A stretch of 64,000 bases of DNA from Anoplolepis gracilipes (Eukaryota; Arthropoda; Insecta; Hymenoptera; Formicidae), in the NCBI RefSeq assembly GCF_047496725.1, contig NC_132978.1, positions 1,813,001-1,877,000 of the forward strand, written 5' to 3'. Below, piece by piece: positions 49,941 to 63,100 of the stretch (positions are counted from its first letter, which is position 1; each line of letters opens with the position of its first letter). The notes beneath the pieces are model-generated. The model saw nothing but the letters and a program-made list of their open reading frames with translations, searched no databases and was not told the DNA's origin. The position numbers and the translations under genes were made by a program.

Positions 49941-52900
49941 TCTTGCTCTGCCTGAATAATCATGAACCGGCGGCGCGACAAGGGTGGAACCGGGCACGAC
50001 TGAACTTAGAGGACTCGCGCGCGATAAATCGATCACCTGGTGACAGCTGTCTCTCTCTCACGCACTTGGTGTCGCTATGTTGCAGGCAATGTCCGACAGC
50101 GCGCATTGACCGGCATCGTTGAGCGAAGCTGCCGAGAGACACACACTCGTCACACACTCGCTCGATCACACGCAAATTTACTACCTGCTCTAATATGTCG
50201 GACCTTGCCGAGCCCTATCAACTCGCCCCCAATCGGCGATGTGTGCTGATTCTCTTCGCCTCTAAGTGTATACTCTTCTCCCTCGCCCGCCCCCACCCCC
50301 CCCCCCCCTCTCTCCCTCCTTTGACCTTCTCTCTTCGGACACGAGCGGTCTCTCCTTTCCTCATCGGGACGAACACATACGCCGGACCGTTCACAGGATG
50401 AGGGACGGGAAAACCACAAACTCTTTGAAGTAAACGCGTGAGTCGCGTCAATACGCTGATTGACGATTTGAATCAGAGACTCGCGACAACAGAAGATTAG
50501 ATGTATGATTGATTCGATTGATATTTTATTTTTACTCGTTCATTTCATGTCAAAAACAATTCTGACGTACAATTATTTAGCGGTGATTTCTTATTTATGA
50601 AGAGCTACTCGCAGGATTTATCTGAAACGATTCAACGTTCAAGTTTCTTTAATATTTAAAAAGTAGTGTACCTTTTTTCATTTACATAGTTAATCGTACG
50701 CTTTCAACTGCTTGAAATTTGCATATAACTAGAAGAATCGATGAGTTGTGAACTATATTAATGAATGCGGTCCGTATTCATCCGTCCGCATTAATGCGTT
50801 CGACTGTACAATATTTTTTATTATATCAATTTCTAATCCGAATGAATAATATCGTAGTAAAATTTTTAATAATTAATTACATTAAAAATTTTTAAAAATG
50901 AATTTCTAGTAAAAAGCTAGCTCCATTCTGTTTAATAATAATCGCGCGGATAATGCTGAATGAATTATTGAATCGATATAAAAGAATCAATGTATATAAG
51001 AATATTTATAGAGGTATCACACTCTCTTATTATTGTACTATGATTTTAAATAGAATATCTTCGTGGTAATTTAAGAAGTTACCGCTCTAATCCGCGTTAT
51101 ATTTTATAAAATATTGATGTCTTTTAATAGAAATGCTGTTTTAAAGCATGTATTACGTCAATTTATCCTCTATCTAATCTTCTTTGAACGTGATCGACTA
51201 GCTGTGAAAATACTTTAATCACCTTTGCGAGCGACAGAAAAGCTGATGAAAGGGCAAAGGGCGACGACGCGGGAGATGTTGCCCTTCTCCTCGCACGGTC
51301 CGGTTGCCATTGAATTCAGCCAAAAAACGCGAAACGCTGGGAAAGATTATATATTGTCAAAAATTACCAACGATTTACGCTCCCTCATATATCCCGTTTT
51401 ATTTTTCACTGCATTGTTTCACGCGTTATTTTTGTATTTTTATATTTGTTGATCTCTTTATTCATCATTACACGGTCATCTTTTTGCGCCAATACAATTG
51501 TCAAAATTTCCTTGTTATTGATGAAATATTAATGTATTGATAAAATATATTCATTCATTAAATCGATATAAAAAAAATAATTTTCAAGGATAAATTGTAA
51601 AAGTTTTAAATAGTTGTGTGTGTACAATTATAGATATTAAAGAAGAATATAATATATCCCATTTTTATTCTCCTTTTCAATCTTTGCTTTGACTTAATGT
51701 ATAAACATAATAAATAATGTATGTATAATATTATTAAGTAACAAAAATTATTTTGTTATTTATTGCGAGAAAATTTTCAACAAATATCTAAATCTTTTTA
51801 AATCCTATGTATTGGCTCGTCAACGTATAATCATTAATCATTGTTATCTCAAAAGTTAATATTCATATTTATGTTTCATAGTGACATAAATTTATACATT
51901 GGCATGTCTCTCACGAGAAATGGATGGATCGTGTATTTTTTTTCTTATATATCTTTCATCACGACCTGTGGATTATGCGCGAGCGTACGATCGTTGAGCA
52001 TGATTTATCTTGAACTTTAGAAATTGTACCATGCTCTCGCTCGACCTTCGTATTAGCTTGCGTATCGATCATTCCCGAAAAAAATGTACAATTTCATCTT
52101 TCACGTATATTTTCGCGTAACAAAAAAAATTATTTGTATAAAAAAAATTATAGCGACAGATATAATATTTAACTACAAAATTATTACAATTACGCTTTAT
52201 TAAAATTATTAATTACGTATATATTATTCACATTATTTTATTTGATTTGATAACTAATCGCGGGAGATCGGGAAGATCGAGCTTTGCTCTCGCTAAAAGA
52301 TATTGTCTCCGTCCTAGATACTAATCAAATACGCTGCGAGTCAGTGCATTGAAGGAATAAGCTATGTATTAGACGTATACAGAATCGCTTTGTAGTTCCG
52401 TATAGATCGCTTAATGTATACGATATCGCTCCTTTGATTGCGGTTTAATCGAATAGATGAATGATTCCTCATAATTTAATCTTGTGCACGTTACGCGGTT
52501 TCTATGACGATACGCGAATACGAATCTCTTGAAAATCAGATATTGATTGCACTCATAATGCACGATCAAACACTTTTATACATAGTATTTGGTAACATAT
52601 TACATTAAATATCATGTCACTCGCATGATAGTTGAATCTAGAAAAATATATTTGAAATAAACACATCTGGACACGTTGGCATACTTAGCGCGTCATTTTT
52701 GTTACTACATTAAAATACTTTATGTAAAAAACAAGATATATACATTTTAAACACAAGAGTAATTTTAATGAAATTTTTTTTAAACACTTGAAGTTCCAAA
52801 ATTTCTATGAGAAATTAACGTACCAAAGAAAGAAATTAATCAGTAAATGCGTTTTTTAAGATATTTTACAATAAGAAAACATTAATTCTAGTCAGAAAGG

Positions 52901-55078
52901 CTCTGATATTCTTTGATGGTTCCTACAATATTAAAAAGAAATTTGTTTCCGTGTTTATTTTATTCTCTCTTTCTCTTTTTTTTTTGTCTTGATATTCTTC
53001 ATGTCATACATACATGTTAAATATATGTATATCTGATATAATTTATACAATCGATTATATCTGTATATGTATAATATGTATATGAAACATAAAATAATTT
53101 AACATTCACTAATTAGTGTGCAATGACAAAGTTGTAATACAACGTTGTGATTTTTGTAAAATACAAATATATCCAAATTATAATATATAAACTAGTGTCC
53201 GAAATATTTAAAAGAAATAATTGTGTTTTTTTAAATTATTTGATTTTTAAAGATATTTAATGAAAAAAAAATGTTCTAAAATTTTAAATTCTAAAGTTTT
53301 AATTTACATTTTTTATATAAAATCTGGTAAATAAAAATTTAATTCTTATGTAAAGAATCTAAATAATTATTGTATAAACATCTAAAGTAACTTGGAAATA
53401 TGTTATATGTACATAAAATATTAATATTATAAATATTTTATTAAATATTTTATATATGTGTAAAATAAAACCTAAAATATTTTATATATGCATTATATTA
53501 GATAATGATATAAAATAGATTATTACTGCGGGGAGATAAATGTGCAATTAATTTTATGAGTAATAAATAAATTGAATCAGTTATAAATTGCTCACCCCAC
53601 GATTGCTCCACAGTCGCCCGATGGTTTCCAGGACTTACTCCTCCTCTTTGGCTTATTTTTTGTTTTTTCATGGCACAACACTCGCAAAATCATAATTAAT
53701 TACAAACTCACACACGTAATCGATAGAATACGACACTTTGCACGGCACTCCCGATATTAATCACGCGACGCGCATTTTATTATATTATGATGGGAGAACA
53801 ACAAAAAACTGTGATCGAAGAGAATATACGATCCGCTTATTGTTAGCTGAAAATTTAAATTTGAATCGATTCAATCGCTTGTGTCTTATATATTACTTTG
53901 CTTTCAATTCGAAAATGATGTATAAATTACATTCAAATAAGCAAAGAATTCAAAACCAAAATAAAAGACGATAATATATTCGAAATATATTTAAAGAAGC
54001 AATTAGAGCCAAATACATGTGTACGTATACGTTGCTATAAAACAATTTATAATTCCTTATCGCATGGATTCTTTCAAATAAATTTGTATTATTAATTATT
54101 ATTTATTAATTAATATATTATTAATAAATATTGTGCGAAATACATGTTTCGATAATTAACCATCACCGCGATACTCTTACAAGTTATTAATCGAAAATTA
54201 CTTATGCGGAACGATAATTGCTAATAGTATTTCGCTGCTGAATCATGTGATTGTACTTACTCTTGCTATTGCGTCTCGAAGACTGATAACAACAAGAAGC
54301 GACTCACGCTGTGTGAATGACAGGACCCCCACCACCGCGTGAGTAAGAACAAGATTACCGCATGTAAACACGATAGGGTAGACGAACGCCAAATACTGTT
54401 AATTCAAGAAACGTGATTATTCTCCTGACGAGTATTACAATTAACAATTAACGATTTGTAAATATATTAATATGACAGCTGTTTAACAAAATATGTATTC
54501 CGCGCAATTTATTTCTTTAGGATAGAAATCGAAGCGATAGCAATTATAAATTATTATTTTTTCCTATTTAGGGCGATAAATATTTCTACAATCTTTGGAT
54601 TAGAATATATTTTACATCGCTTGAGTCGAATAATAAATCAAATGAAGGAAAACCGCGATATACTTACCGTCCAATAATACATTTATTTCGTAATATTTTG
54701 TAATATTTTATGACAGTATAGTTGAATCGCGTCTTAACTCGTTTGATTTTCGTTTGATTCTTATAATAATCGCGCGATATAAAAATAAGATGTCGCTTTA
54801 CAGTTATTAATCAAATATTATAGATAGAGGTCGAATTGATGGTTAATGTTTCAAATAACCAACAGTCATGATACGCGAATATTTAGAGAATCACACGACC
54901 TAATCATGCCTGATACGCACGCAAATTCATGATTGAAGCTAATCTTACATGTGTCGACAAACTTTTTAGGCGTGTTGCTTGATTATAGGGTAAAAAATGT
55001 GTAGAGACTCGCGAACTTCTCTTGCAGCCAATTAACACGTTTGAAAAATTTGTCGTGTGACCACATGTAATATCAGCC

Positions 55079-55224
55079 TTAAGGCCGGGTCTACAATAGA
55101 TGTAGTAAGCCTTAAGCCGTAAGAAATTAACCAACTACAATTGACTTTAAAGAAGAATAATGAATATGATTGGTTCATTTCTTACGACTTAAGGCTTATT
55201 ATAGCTATTGTAGACCCGGCTTAA
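55079..55224. mobile_element. TTAA-flanked MITE, ~50-bp terminal inverted repeats
   Basis: TTAA at 55079 is followed by GGCCGGGTCTACAATAG; the right end reversed reads GCCGGGTCTACAATAGC before TTAA at 55221. Matching continues through AAGCCTTAAGCCGTAAGAAAT-like sequence to a centre near 55150. 146 bp including flanks, non-coding. TTAA duplication is typical of piggyBac-type transposition. Confidence 0.8.
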
Positions 55225-55608
55225 AGCAGTCCTGATTCCGTACGCGACAGTATCACAACGTGTACATATTTCGTGATTCAATCGATCAAGGTAAATTGTG
55301 TGACAAATTTAACTATATTTTTGAATACAGAACGGTCTGCAAATATTTATCTTTAACTTGTATATTTATTCACCTATAAAACAGATAGTAACCTGAAAGA
55401 GCGAATAAATATTACTTGTTAGCAGATATAATATTGTCGCGAATGGACCATGAATTTGACCGCGCAATTTTTCAGTGTCCAAATGATCGTAGCTTCGTAA
55501 TTTTTGTTCTCCCATCGCAATATAAAATAAAGTATGCATCGTGCGCAAATATTGTTGAGAGTGTGGTAAAATGTCGCATTCGACCGATTACGTGTGTGAT
55601 TGTAATTG

Positions 55609-56174
55609 ATGTTTTCGCGAACAAGTGCCATGAAGGAAACGGCAAAGGATGAACAAGAAGGAGACGTATGTCCGGAAAACATTTGGCGAAGCAGCTCCGT
55701 AAGGTGAGCAAGCTTTAACTTATTTACTTTTTTTTATTTGTTACTTGAGAAAATTAATTGCTCCTTTATTTCTTTAGTAGATTTTAATATATCTAATATG
55801 ATAAATATGATGGATATATATATACATGCAAATATTTTAGATTTTATTTTAGAAAATATTTCAGACATTTAATAATATATTTATAATTAATATTTTTGTA
55901 TAAATATATATAAAATGTTTCAATATTGTTTAAAATTTATAATTGTTTAAATTCTTTATATTATATAACTAAATTGTTATTAATCATATATGTTATTGTA
56001 AAATATTTTCTTTTGAAAATTAGATAACTTTTTTTTAATTACAAATTATAAATTAAATTGAACGCGAAAATAAGTATTCTTGAAATATTAATTATTTTGG
56101 ATACTGCTTTATAAGTTGGATATATTTATTTTACAGATCGACATTGTACAACTCCACAGTTGCGCATCAGATTG
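55609..56174 (+). CDS. Candidate two-exon start of an unidentified gene
   Basis: An open frame with an upstream stop (55603) starts at ATG 55609 or 55630 and reads MKETAKDEQEGDVCPENIW to a GTGAGC donor after 55703. After a TTTTACAG acceptor the same frame continues at 56137-56174 (STLYNSTVAHQI) to a second GTGAGC donor. Two good donors, a good acceptor and frame agreement suggest real exons. No family is recognised, no third exon is found before the window end, and a minor Shab isoform or chance cannot be excluded. Confidence 0.35.
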
Positions 56175-59100
56175 GTGAGCATTAAATTATTTTTTATTTT
56201 ATATTTTTTATATTTCTTATTTTATATTTTATTTTATATAATCTCAAGATGATGGGGATTTATGCAAAAATTATATCATATGTACATATAAAAAAATATG
56301 TGAGATATGGAGAAAAATGGGAGACAAAGAAAGAGACAGAATATTTATACGTAAAATAAAAGAAAACATCAAGATCAATTGTATCAAGAGTTTTTAAAGA
56401 ATAAATATACATAAGAGAGAAAAAGAGAACAAAGAACAAGAGTATGGACTAAATGATTTTTTAGATAATCTTTTTAGATCATGATTATTATTGAATATTC
56501 TTCTTATTACAAATTATACTTTAAGCAAAATAAAAATTTTTGTTTTGGCATATAATGTGAATTTTTACAGAAATTTTGGAACTGTAATATTTTATAGTCT
56601 TTTTGCTGTTTATTTCTCTCCAGTTTGTACTTTTATGATAATTTTATTGTTTTACATGTCCTATATGTCATTATTTTTGCAGGCTTACTTATTATTATTA
56701 TTAGGAAATTTTTCATTTTTTTTAAAACGCTACAACTCTTCAAATATAAAATATTTTTCTTTTATTTCTTGACAACAATCTTGTTTTTATTTTTTTAAAT
56801 CCATTAAGTAATATCCCATCTTTCCATTTATTAAAGACAAACATTTTTAATACTAAAATAATACATCACAAAAGTTTCTTACGTATAAAAGTACTTACTT
56901 AATATAATCACAGACTGAATAAGGAAGACATGATAGAAATATGTGATTTATAAATTCGGAAAAATGATTAGCTTGCAATATTACTAATAACAGTTTACTA
57001 ATAGGTTTCTGTTTTGAATCTATCTGAACTTCAATGAATAAATATATTAATTATAAGATATAAATTTAAATTAAGATTTTAATTTAAATTTATATTAAGA
57101 TTTTTACATGTATTAAACACCTTCTATTAGAAGGAAAGTATCTGTATTTTATAATTTGGAAATGATTTATTTTTGGAAACACTTTTAATAAGACTATTAT
57201 GTTATTTTTTAATGAATAATACACGTGTGAAAAATTTGTATTATGAATTTTTAAACATACATACACCCATGCATACGCGCGCATTTTTCCATTTTGCACA
57301 AGTGCATATTAATAACACGCAATGCTATTAGTACGCAAATACTGAATAAGAGATTTAAGATGACTAGATTAGTTTGCTTAGTTTAGTTTGCTTTGATGAC
57401 ACTTGATGATTTCATTTCAAATTATTTCTAATAAAAAGGAAAAAAAACTTATAAATCGACGCGCTTTGTACGTCCACGTGCTCGTTTAAGAATTAAGATA
57501 TTTCTCGTCAAAGTAGATATTTAATAAAGTGAAGCGTCAATGTTTACAATTTCTTCGATGATTAAAAAAATCATAACGCACCATTAATCGCACTAGATCA
57601 CTTCTACGTGTATTTTTTCTTCATGTTACTAGCTATTTAATCGAAAAATTAGGCTGTATTATGATAAATGCGTCATTCAACATTCGTAAAAAATATTTAA
57701 CAAATAATTAACATGCATTCGTAATAAATGCAATTTTGTAATGCAATTTTTTAAAAGCTATAATGATAGATGATAAATATAACATATTACGAAATATGTG
57801 TACGCAATATGGATTTGCGCGATTTGGTGCTTATATTACTATTAAGAATGAAATATCTTTGAAATATGTGTGCGTGCATGTGTGTATGTGCGTGTACACT
57901 GCCTATACATAAACATTGTCTCACACTGTCTGTTACTTGTCTGTAACAAACATAAATATAGAGCTGCTATAATCAGAAGTCGTTCGATCTCTTTATATAT
58001 TCGCGTCATTTATATACATTATTTAGTTAGAGCAAGCGAACAAAGCAATCGATGAAGTTTACTGCGAGGTTATTGCGTTGTGCGTGAAAAAAAACGAACT
58101 TTCAGTTACAGTGAAGTTCATTGCTGCGCGCGATTATCGTGAGCTATTGTTAAAAAAAGAGACTAATTAAGATTAATTAAGATAATCTCTATTCAATTTT
58201 TTTGTTATTTAAAAGTAAAATAAATACATTAATTAAAAGAAAAAGGATATAAAACTTCTTAAAATGATTAATTATCACATATAATAATATGTGATTACAA
58301 CACAGTCATTGTATATATATTGGACAAATCAATTTCTCAATCTGTTACAATGAATTAGAAACAGTTATTTCTTATCTATCCTCTTTACAAGATACAGCTA
58401 TTAAATTTAAAATATGTGTAATTATATTGAAAAAGGTAAGAGAAAAAAACGTGTGAAATAAAAAATTACTTAAATCTTAACTAGTCTCTCAATTCGAAAA
58501 TAATACTGTAATACTTGTGATATATATAATACAACTGACCCGAATAGAGAACAATCCTCTAAACTTAAATTGACACTGGAACGCTGTGTTTTTTTTTAGC
58601 ATTTGCATATATCGTAATATGGTGGAAGAGCATATTAAAATAAAGAAATCAATTGTGTCATCGTTACAGTATTTTATTAAAGTTTGATCGCGTTCGCAAC
58701 GCGCCGACATAGACAGGACAGCAGCTTGAATGCGACTCGATTTCGAAAAGTACGCTTATGAAATGTGCCATTCGCGTAAGTAACGTAATAAAAAGTAATT
58801 GTGACGTCCGTCCACGCGAAATTCCACATTCCACCGATAACACGTTTTATTCGATTTTGCGTTGTTTTTTACACTCGACACTTTCAGCACCGTGTTTGTA
58901 CACCTCGGTTGTTCGTTTCTCTACGGGATTGATTATTAATGATAAATTTGTTGATGAGTTTGAAATTTATTTTTCTTTTAAATCGAGAAGACTTTTAGTA
59001 TTCATCATTTCTGCAAAATTTAAACGCGATAAAACTTTAAAGTTCTGAATAAAAAGACATAAAATTTTATTTTTTAATTATACTTAAGCAATTTTTAGTT

Positions 59101-59830
59101 GTGTAAAATTTAATTAGAAATTTTTTTTTTATTGCATATCAAAACATTACAATCACAGTATGATTTCTCGTCATGTTTTCGATAAAAAAATTGACTACAA
59201 CACAAGGAAATTACTAACTATTTTATAATTTACATGATAGAATTTCGATACTATATAAATGTATCTTATATTGGCTAAACGATAAAACATTTCTCGACCG
59301 TTTAAAAAAAAAAAATTCGTCGTTTCAAAGCAAATTAAAAGCATTAATATATGGATTATAATAAAATCAGAGACGGTATTATTTTTTTCAAAGGTTCGCG
59401 TGCGCAAAATAATTAGTAAACGGTCGAGACATATTGAAACAAATTACTCGTATACACGATAAAGAGAGACGTACATTCGATCTTCCGTTTTGTGATCGTC
59501 GACATGCTGTGACAGATTTTGTTCTCAATTTCGTGTAACACGAAAACCCTGTCTCTGTCTCTTTCTCTCTCTCTCTGGCTCCACGTGATCATACGTTGCC
59601 TCGTCTTTACGCTCACATTAAGTTTGATATTTCTGCTCGCTCGCGAAGCGGTCGAACCGTTTTATCGGCAATAATCACAATCGAGGGAACAAGTGAGAGA
59701 AAGAGAGGAAGAAGGATACATTAGAGAGTAAGGAGTAAGAAAAAGAAACGCTTCGATCGCTTCCGAACCGAGGGCCGTGTGTTTACTCACGAAAAGTAAA
59801 ACAGGAAATTGTGTGTGTGACCTTTTATAG
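56175..59830. other. AT-rich DNA, no gene seen
   Basis: Very AT-rich to about 57400 and again 58100-58500, with slightly GC-richer patches near 57860-58130 and 58680-58930. Open frames here are AT-biased and unsupported. Confidence 0.4.
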
Positions 59831-59914
59831 GATGAAGAGAAAAAAGACAGCAGAAAATTCGAGAAAATTGATGAATTACCTAGCGAATTCGAGTGTTGCT
59901 TTTGTACTACGAAG
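59831..59914 (+). CDS. Shab: Probable further Shab C-terminal exon
   Basis: Preceded by CCTTTTATAG and followed by GTATTT, this 28-codon frame reads DEEKKDSRKF then EKIDELPSEFECCFCTTK, an acidic stretch with a CCxC cluster that looks strongly coding and unlike its surroundings. It begins and ends in phase 0, matching the phase-0 donor of the Shab exon ending at 42521. If the donor is not used, the frame runs on to a TAA at 59984-59986 (VFTITNVFPQAAL...). Assignment to Shab is inference from phase, strand and composition; I could not run a comparison. Confidence 0.45.
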
Positions 59915-59986
59915 GTATTTACGATCACTAATGTTTTTCCTCAGGCGGCACTACATACACCAATGGGCTGTCGAGCGAGTATATAA

Positions 59987-60071
59987 TATTCGAGACTATA
60001 TGAACCAGTCGCGCGTGGACAATAAAAAAATCTAATCTCTATTTTATACTATATACCGTGAGAGCGTGATA

Positions 60072-60125
<54 letters not shown>

Positions 60126-63100
60126 TATACATATATATTTTTTTCTCGCTCTGCATATTTCGTACTCTTCATCCGGACACAAACTTTCGCCCGTACGGCT
60201 TTACGGGCGGCATGTGATTTTCTATTTTTTTTTTTTTTTTGCCTTAATACTCTTTCTCTCTCTTTCTCTCTTTGCTTCCCGAGAAATCGAGACATATCAT
60301 TCTATGCAAATCCAAGTCTATACGCTCACCGATGTGCACACTCTTTACATAGTCCACTGGGTGTATGCATTGCCTCCCCTGCCATCTCTCCTCAACGGAG
60401 CAGCACAACTTTTTCATTGATACCAACACCATCGTTCATTCTCTAAAGCTTTAGACGCAACCGCAGCTCGTCTCTCCTATCAAAACTTGCGTGCCTAATA
60501 CACGACATTTTGTAGGTCAAGGCACGTGGTGTTATCGCCTATAGGGCGGTCACGCCACGCGCCGATATGCGCGATGCCTTCTCAACACCACCATTTCCCT
60601 TGATACCCTCCAACTAGAGAGCCAAATATACTTTAGAATCGATAAACGCGCGCGTATATACCTCATGTACGACGTGAGGATAATTTCCTGCCTTCAAGTT
60701 TAAAGTTAACGAGCTGCCGCACGCGAGAAATCCGCCACGCCGAACCACTTGAGTCGTTCCCTTTACTCTGATGATTAGGAATCGCCAGGGTCTTCATCTT
60801 CGTTTTTTCGCTAAAGAAAACGTGCAAAGATCATTGCTCGTAATTTAAGACTTATTATCGAATCAAAAATTAGATTATTTGTTGAAAAATCTAATCTTAA
60901 AATAGAGCTATCTAATTTTTAAAACATTATTAAAATTATAATATAAAGATATACATATAACAATGATGATTTTATTTATGGAAGGAATAGAAGTATCAGT
61001 AATAGTAATAGTATCAGTAATAGTATCAGTACATTTTTAGTTCTTTGTATCTTTGAATATCTAATCCAATTACATCTATATATTTATGTCATTTTAGGTA
61101 TCATGTAATTGTCTTTATTAATATGATGTAATCTGTTATAGATTTCGTCGTAGACTTGATATTTTTAATATATACAGAATAGATATTAAATATTTAATTG
61201 TTTTTGTTATCAGCATTATTGTATTTTTAGTTTAAAAATTACAACTAACTTACGCTGCATGCAATATATACTATATTTTATATTAATACCTTAATATATT
61301 TATTTAAATATAATTACCTAAATTGAGGATTTTAAAAATTGTTTGTCAGTTCTATTTGATCCATCTTTTTTTTTTATAATTAGCGACTTTTCCATTGTAT
61401 ACGTTTATTCGTAAAAAGGCAGGAAATTATTCAAAGCTATTTCATAGACGAACATAAGATGTACTTATGTTCGAATAGCATATCAATAGAGAGATCGTAT
61501 GTACATAAAAATATTATACTCGCCTCTCTCTTTGAATTTCTAGTTTCTTCACTGGTACAAAGTATACATGTACTCGTCCCGAAATTCATTCGCTTCATTA
61601 TCTCACGCAACACGGTCGTATACTTATCACGCAATCGAATTAATTCATAGGACGAGATTTATCAACGCGTGCTCGTCGCAAAATTTTTTGTACCACGCAA
61701 TTGTGGATTTAAAAATTATCGTTTTATTTAAATAAATTTACAATCGAATTTTTCTTCATTAAATTAAATAAAATTATAAAATCGTAATATAATATTGTAC
61801 ATTAATATAAAATCAAACATTGAATTCGTAAGATACATTGAGTAATTTTATAAATATCTTCTTGTTGATTAAATTATCAAATGTTTATCTTATATTTTAT
61901 TTTCTGTCTCATAACTCAGTACAATTTTACTCAAGAGACTATGGAAAATTATGTTGAAAATTTTTTATTTTTAGTTCTATCATGCATAGTACTCATCATA
62001 TTACATATATTAAGAAATACAATTTTTTTTATTGTCAACAAATCTAATTATATATATTTTGTCTTACAACACACTAAGCTCTTGTATATTTTTTAGCAAA
62101 TATTAAAGAAAAAAAAGATAAAAGAAAAAAACCTATATTTTTTAATATATCACATTGATAAATCATGTCAGAAACAGTTGTTGATTATGAGCACAATTTG
62201 AGAAAATCTCGTCCCGCAGTGATGAAATAATATCTGGTGTGAATATTAGTTTCTTCTTTTAATTGACGTAACTAAAACCGCGTTATAAAATAACATAGCA
62301 CAAAACTTTCGAAACCGAAATGTTATTTCGTTAATCATGCTTACAATGATACGACTGCGTGAATATCAAATCGTACGAAGACAATTGTTTTATAACATTT
62401 TCGTTGATTGAGCAGCCGAGTAAAAGGCAATGCTCGAATTTCATCGAAATAAAAGATACACCTTTAACGATCGTATATCCATTCCGCGCGAAGCGCACTA
62501 TTTCAATTTCTTTTTCTTTTTTTTTTTTTTTGACGTTTATTCCGTAATATACAGAAATTTTATATTTCACTCGTTTTGGTATCAAAATTTAATAAATAAT
62601 ATATTATTTAATATTAAATTCATATACAATATCAGCACGTATAGAGTGTTTTATGACCGATGTAAATATTTCTGTAAGATGCATTCGAAAGATAAGTTTT
62701 GTATAGACATATTTTATTAAAAAATTGAATCGTAAAATATTCGTAATATATTATTACGTACGTGAAATTCCTGAAATATACAATATTATGGTTAAAAAGT
62801 TACTTTCTCTTTTTACAGATAAATATATAAAAATATTAAATTACAATACTTCTAACGAAAATACTAAAGACTAAAAGGCTCATAAATAACGAAAATAGAT
62901 TTATGTGAAATTGATTATCGAAGCAATAATCTCATACAAATTGTTATAATTTTTTCATTTATTTTCTAAAATAATAATTTTTAATGAATGATTCTTTATT
63001 CATTTTTTCTGATAAAACTTTCTGAACCATGAAATATACGAATATTTTTTCATCGTAATTCCTGTTATTCTATCAACAAATTTATTTGGGCTAAAAATTT

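Larger units (their letters stand above)
42522..55608 (+). other. Probable Shab intron: AT-rich DNA with palindrome and GC islands
   Basis: Mostly AT-rich. Holds the 44.7-45.5 kb palindrome, a GC-elevated open block at 45901-46200, islands near 48700-49150 and 49870-50450 (CT runs, a C-run, adjacent E-boxes CACCTG and CAGCTG at 50034-50048), and a TTAA-flanked MITE at 55079. No recognised gene. Confidence 0.4.
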
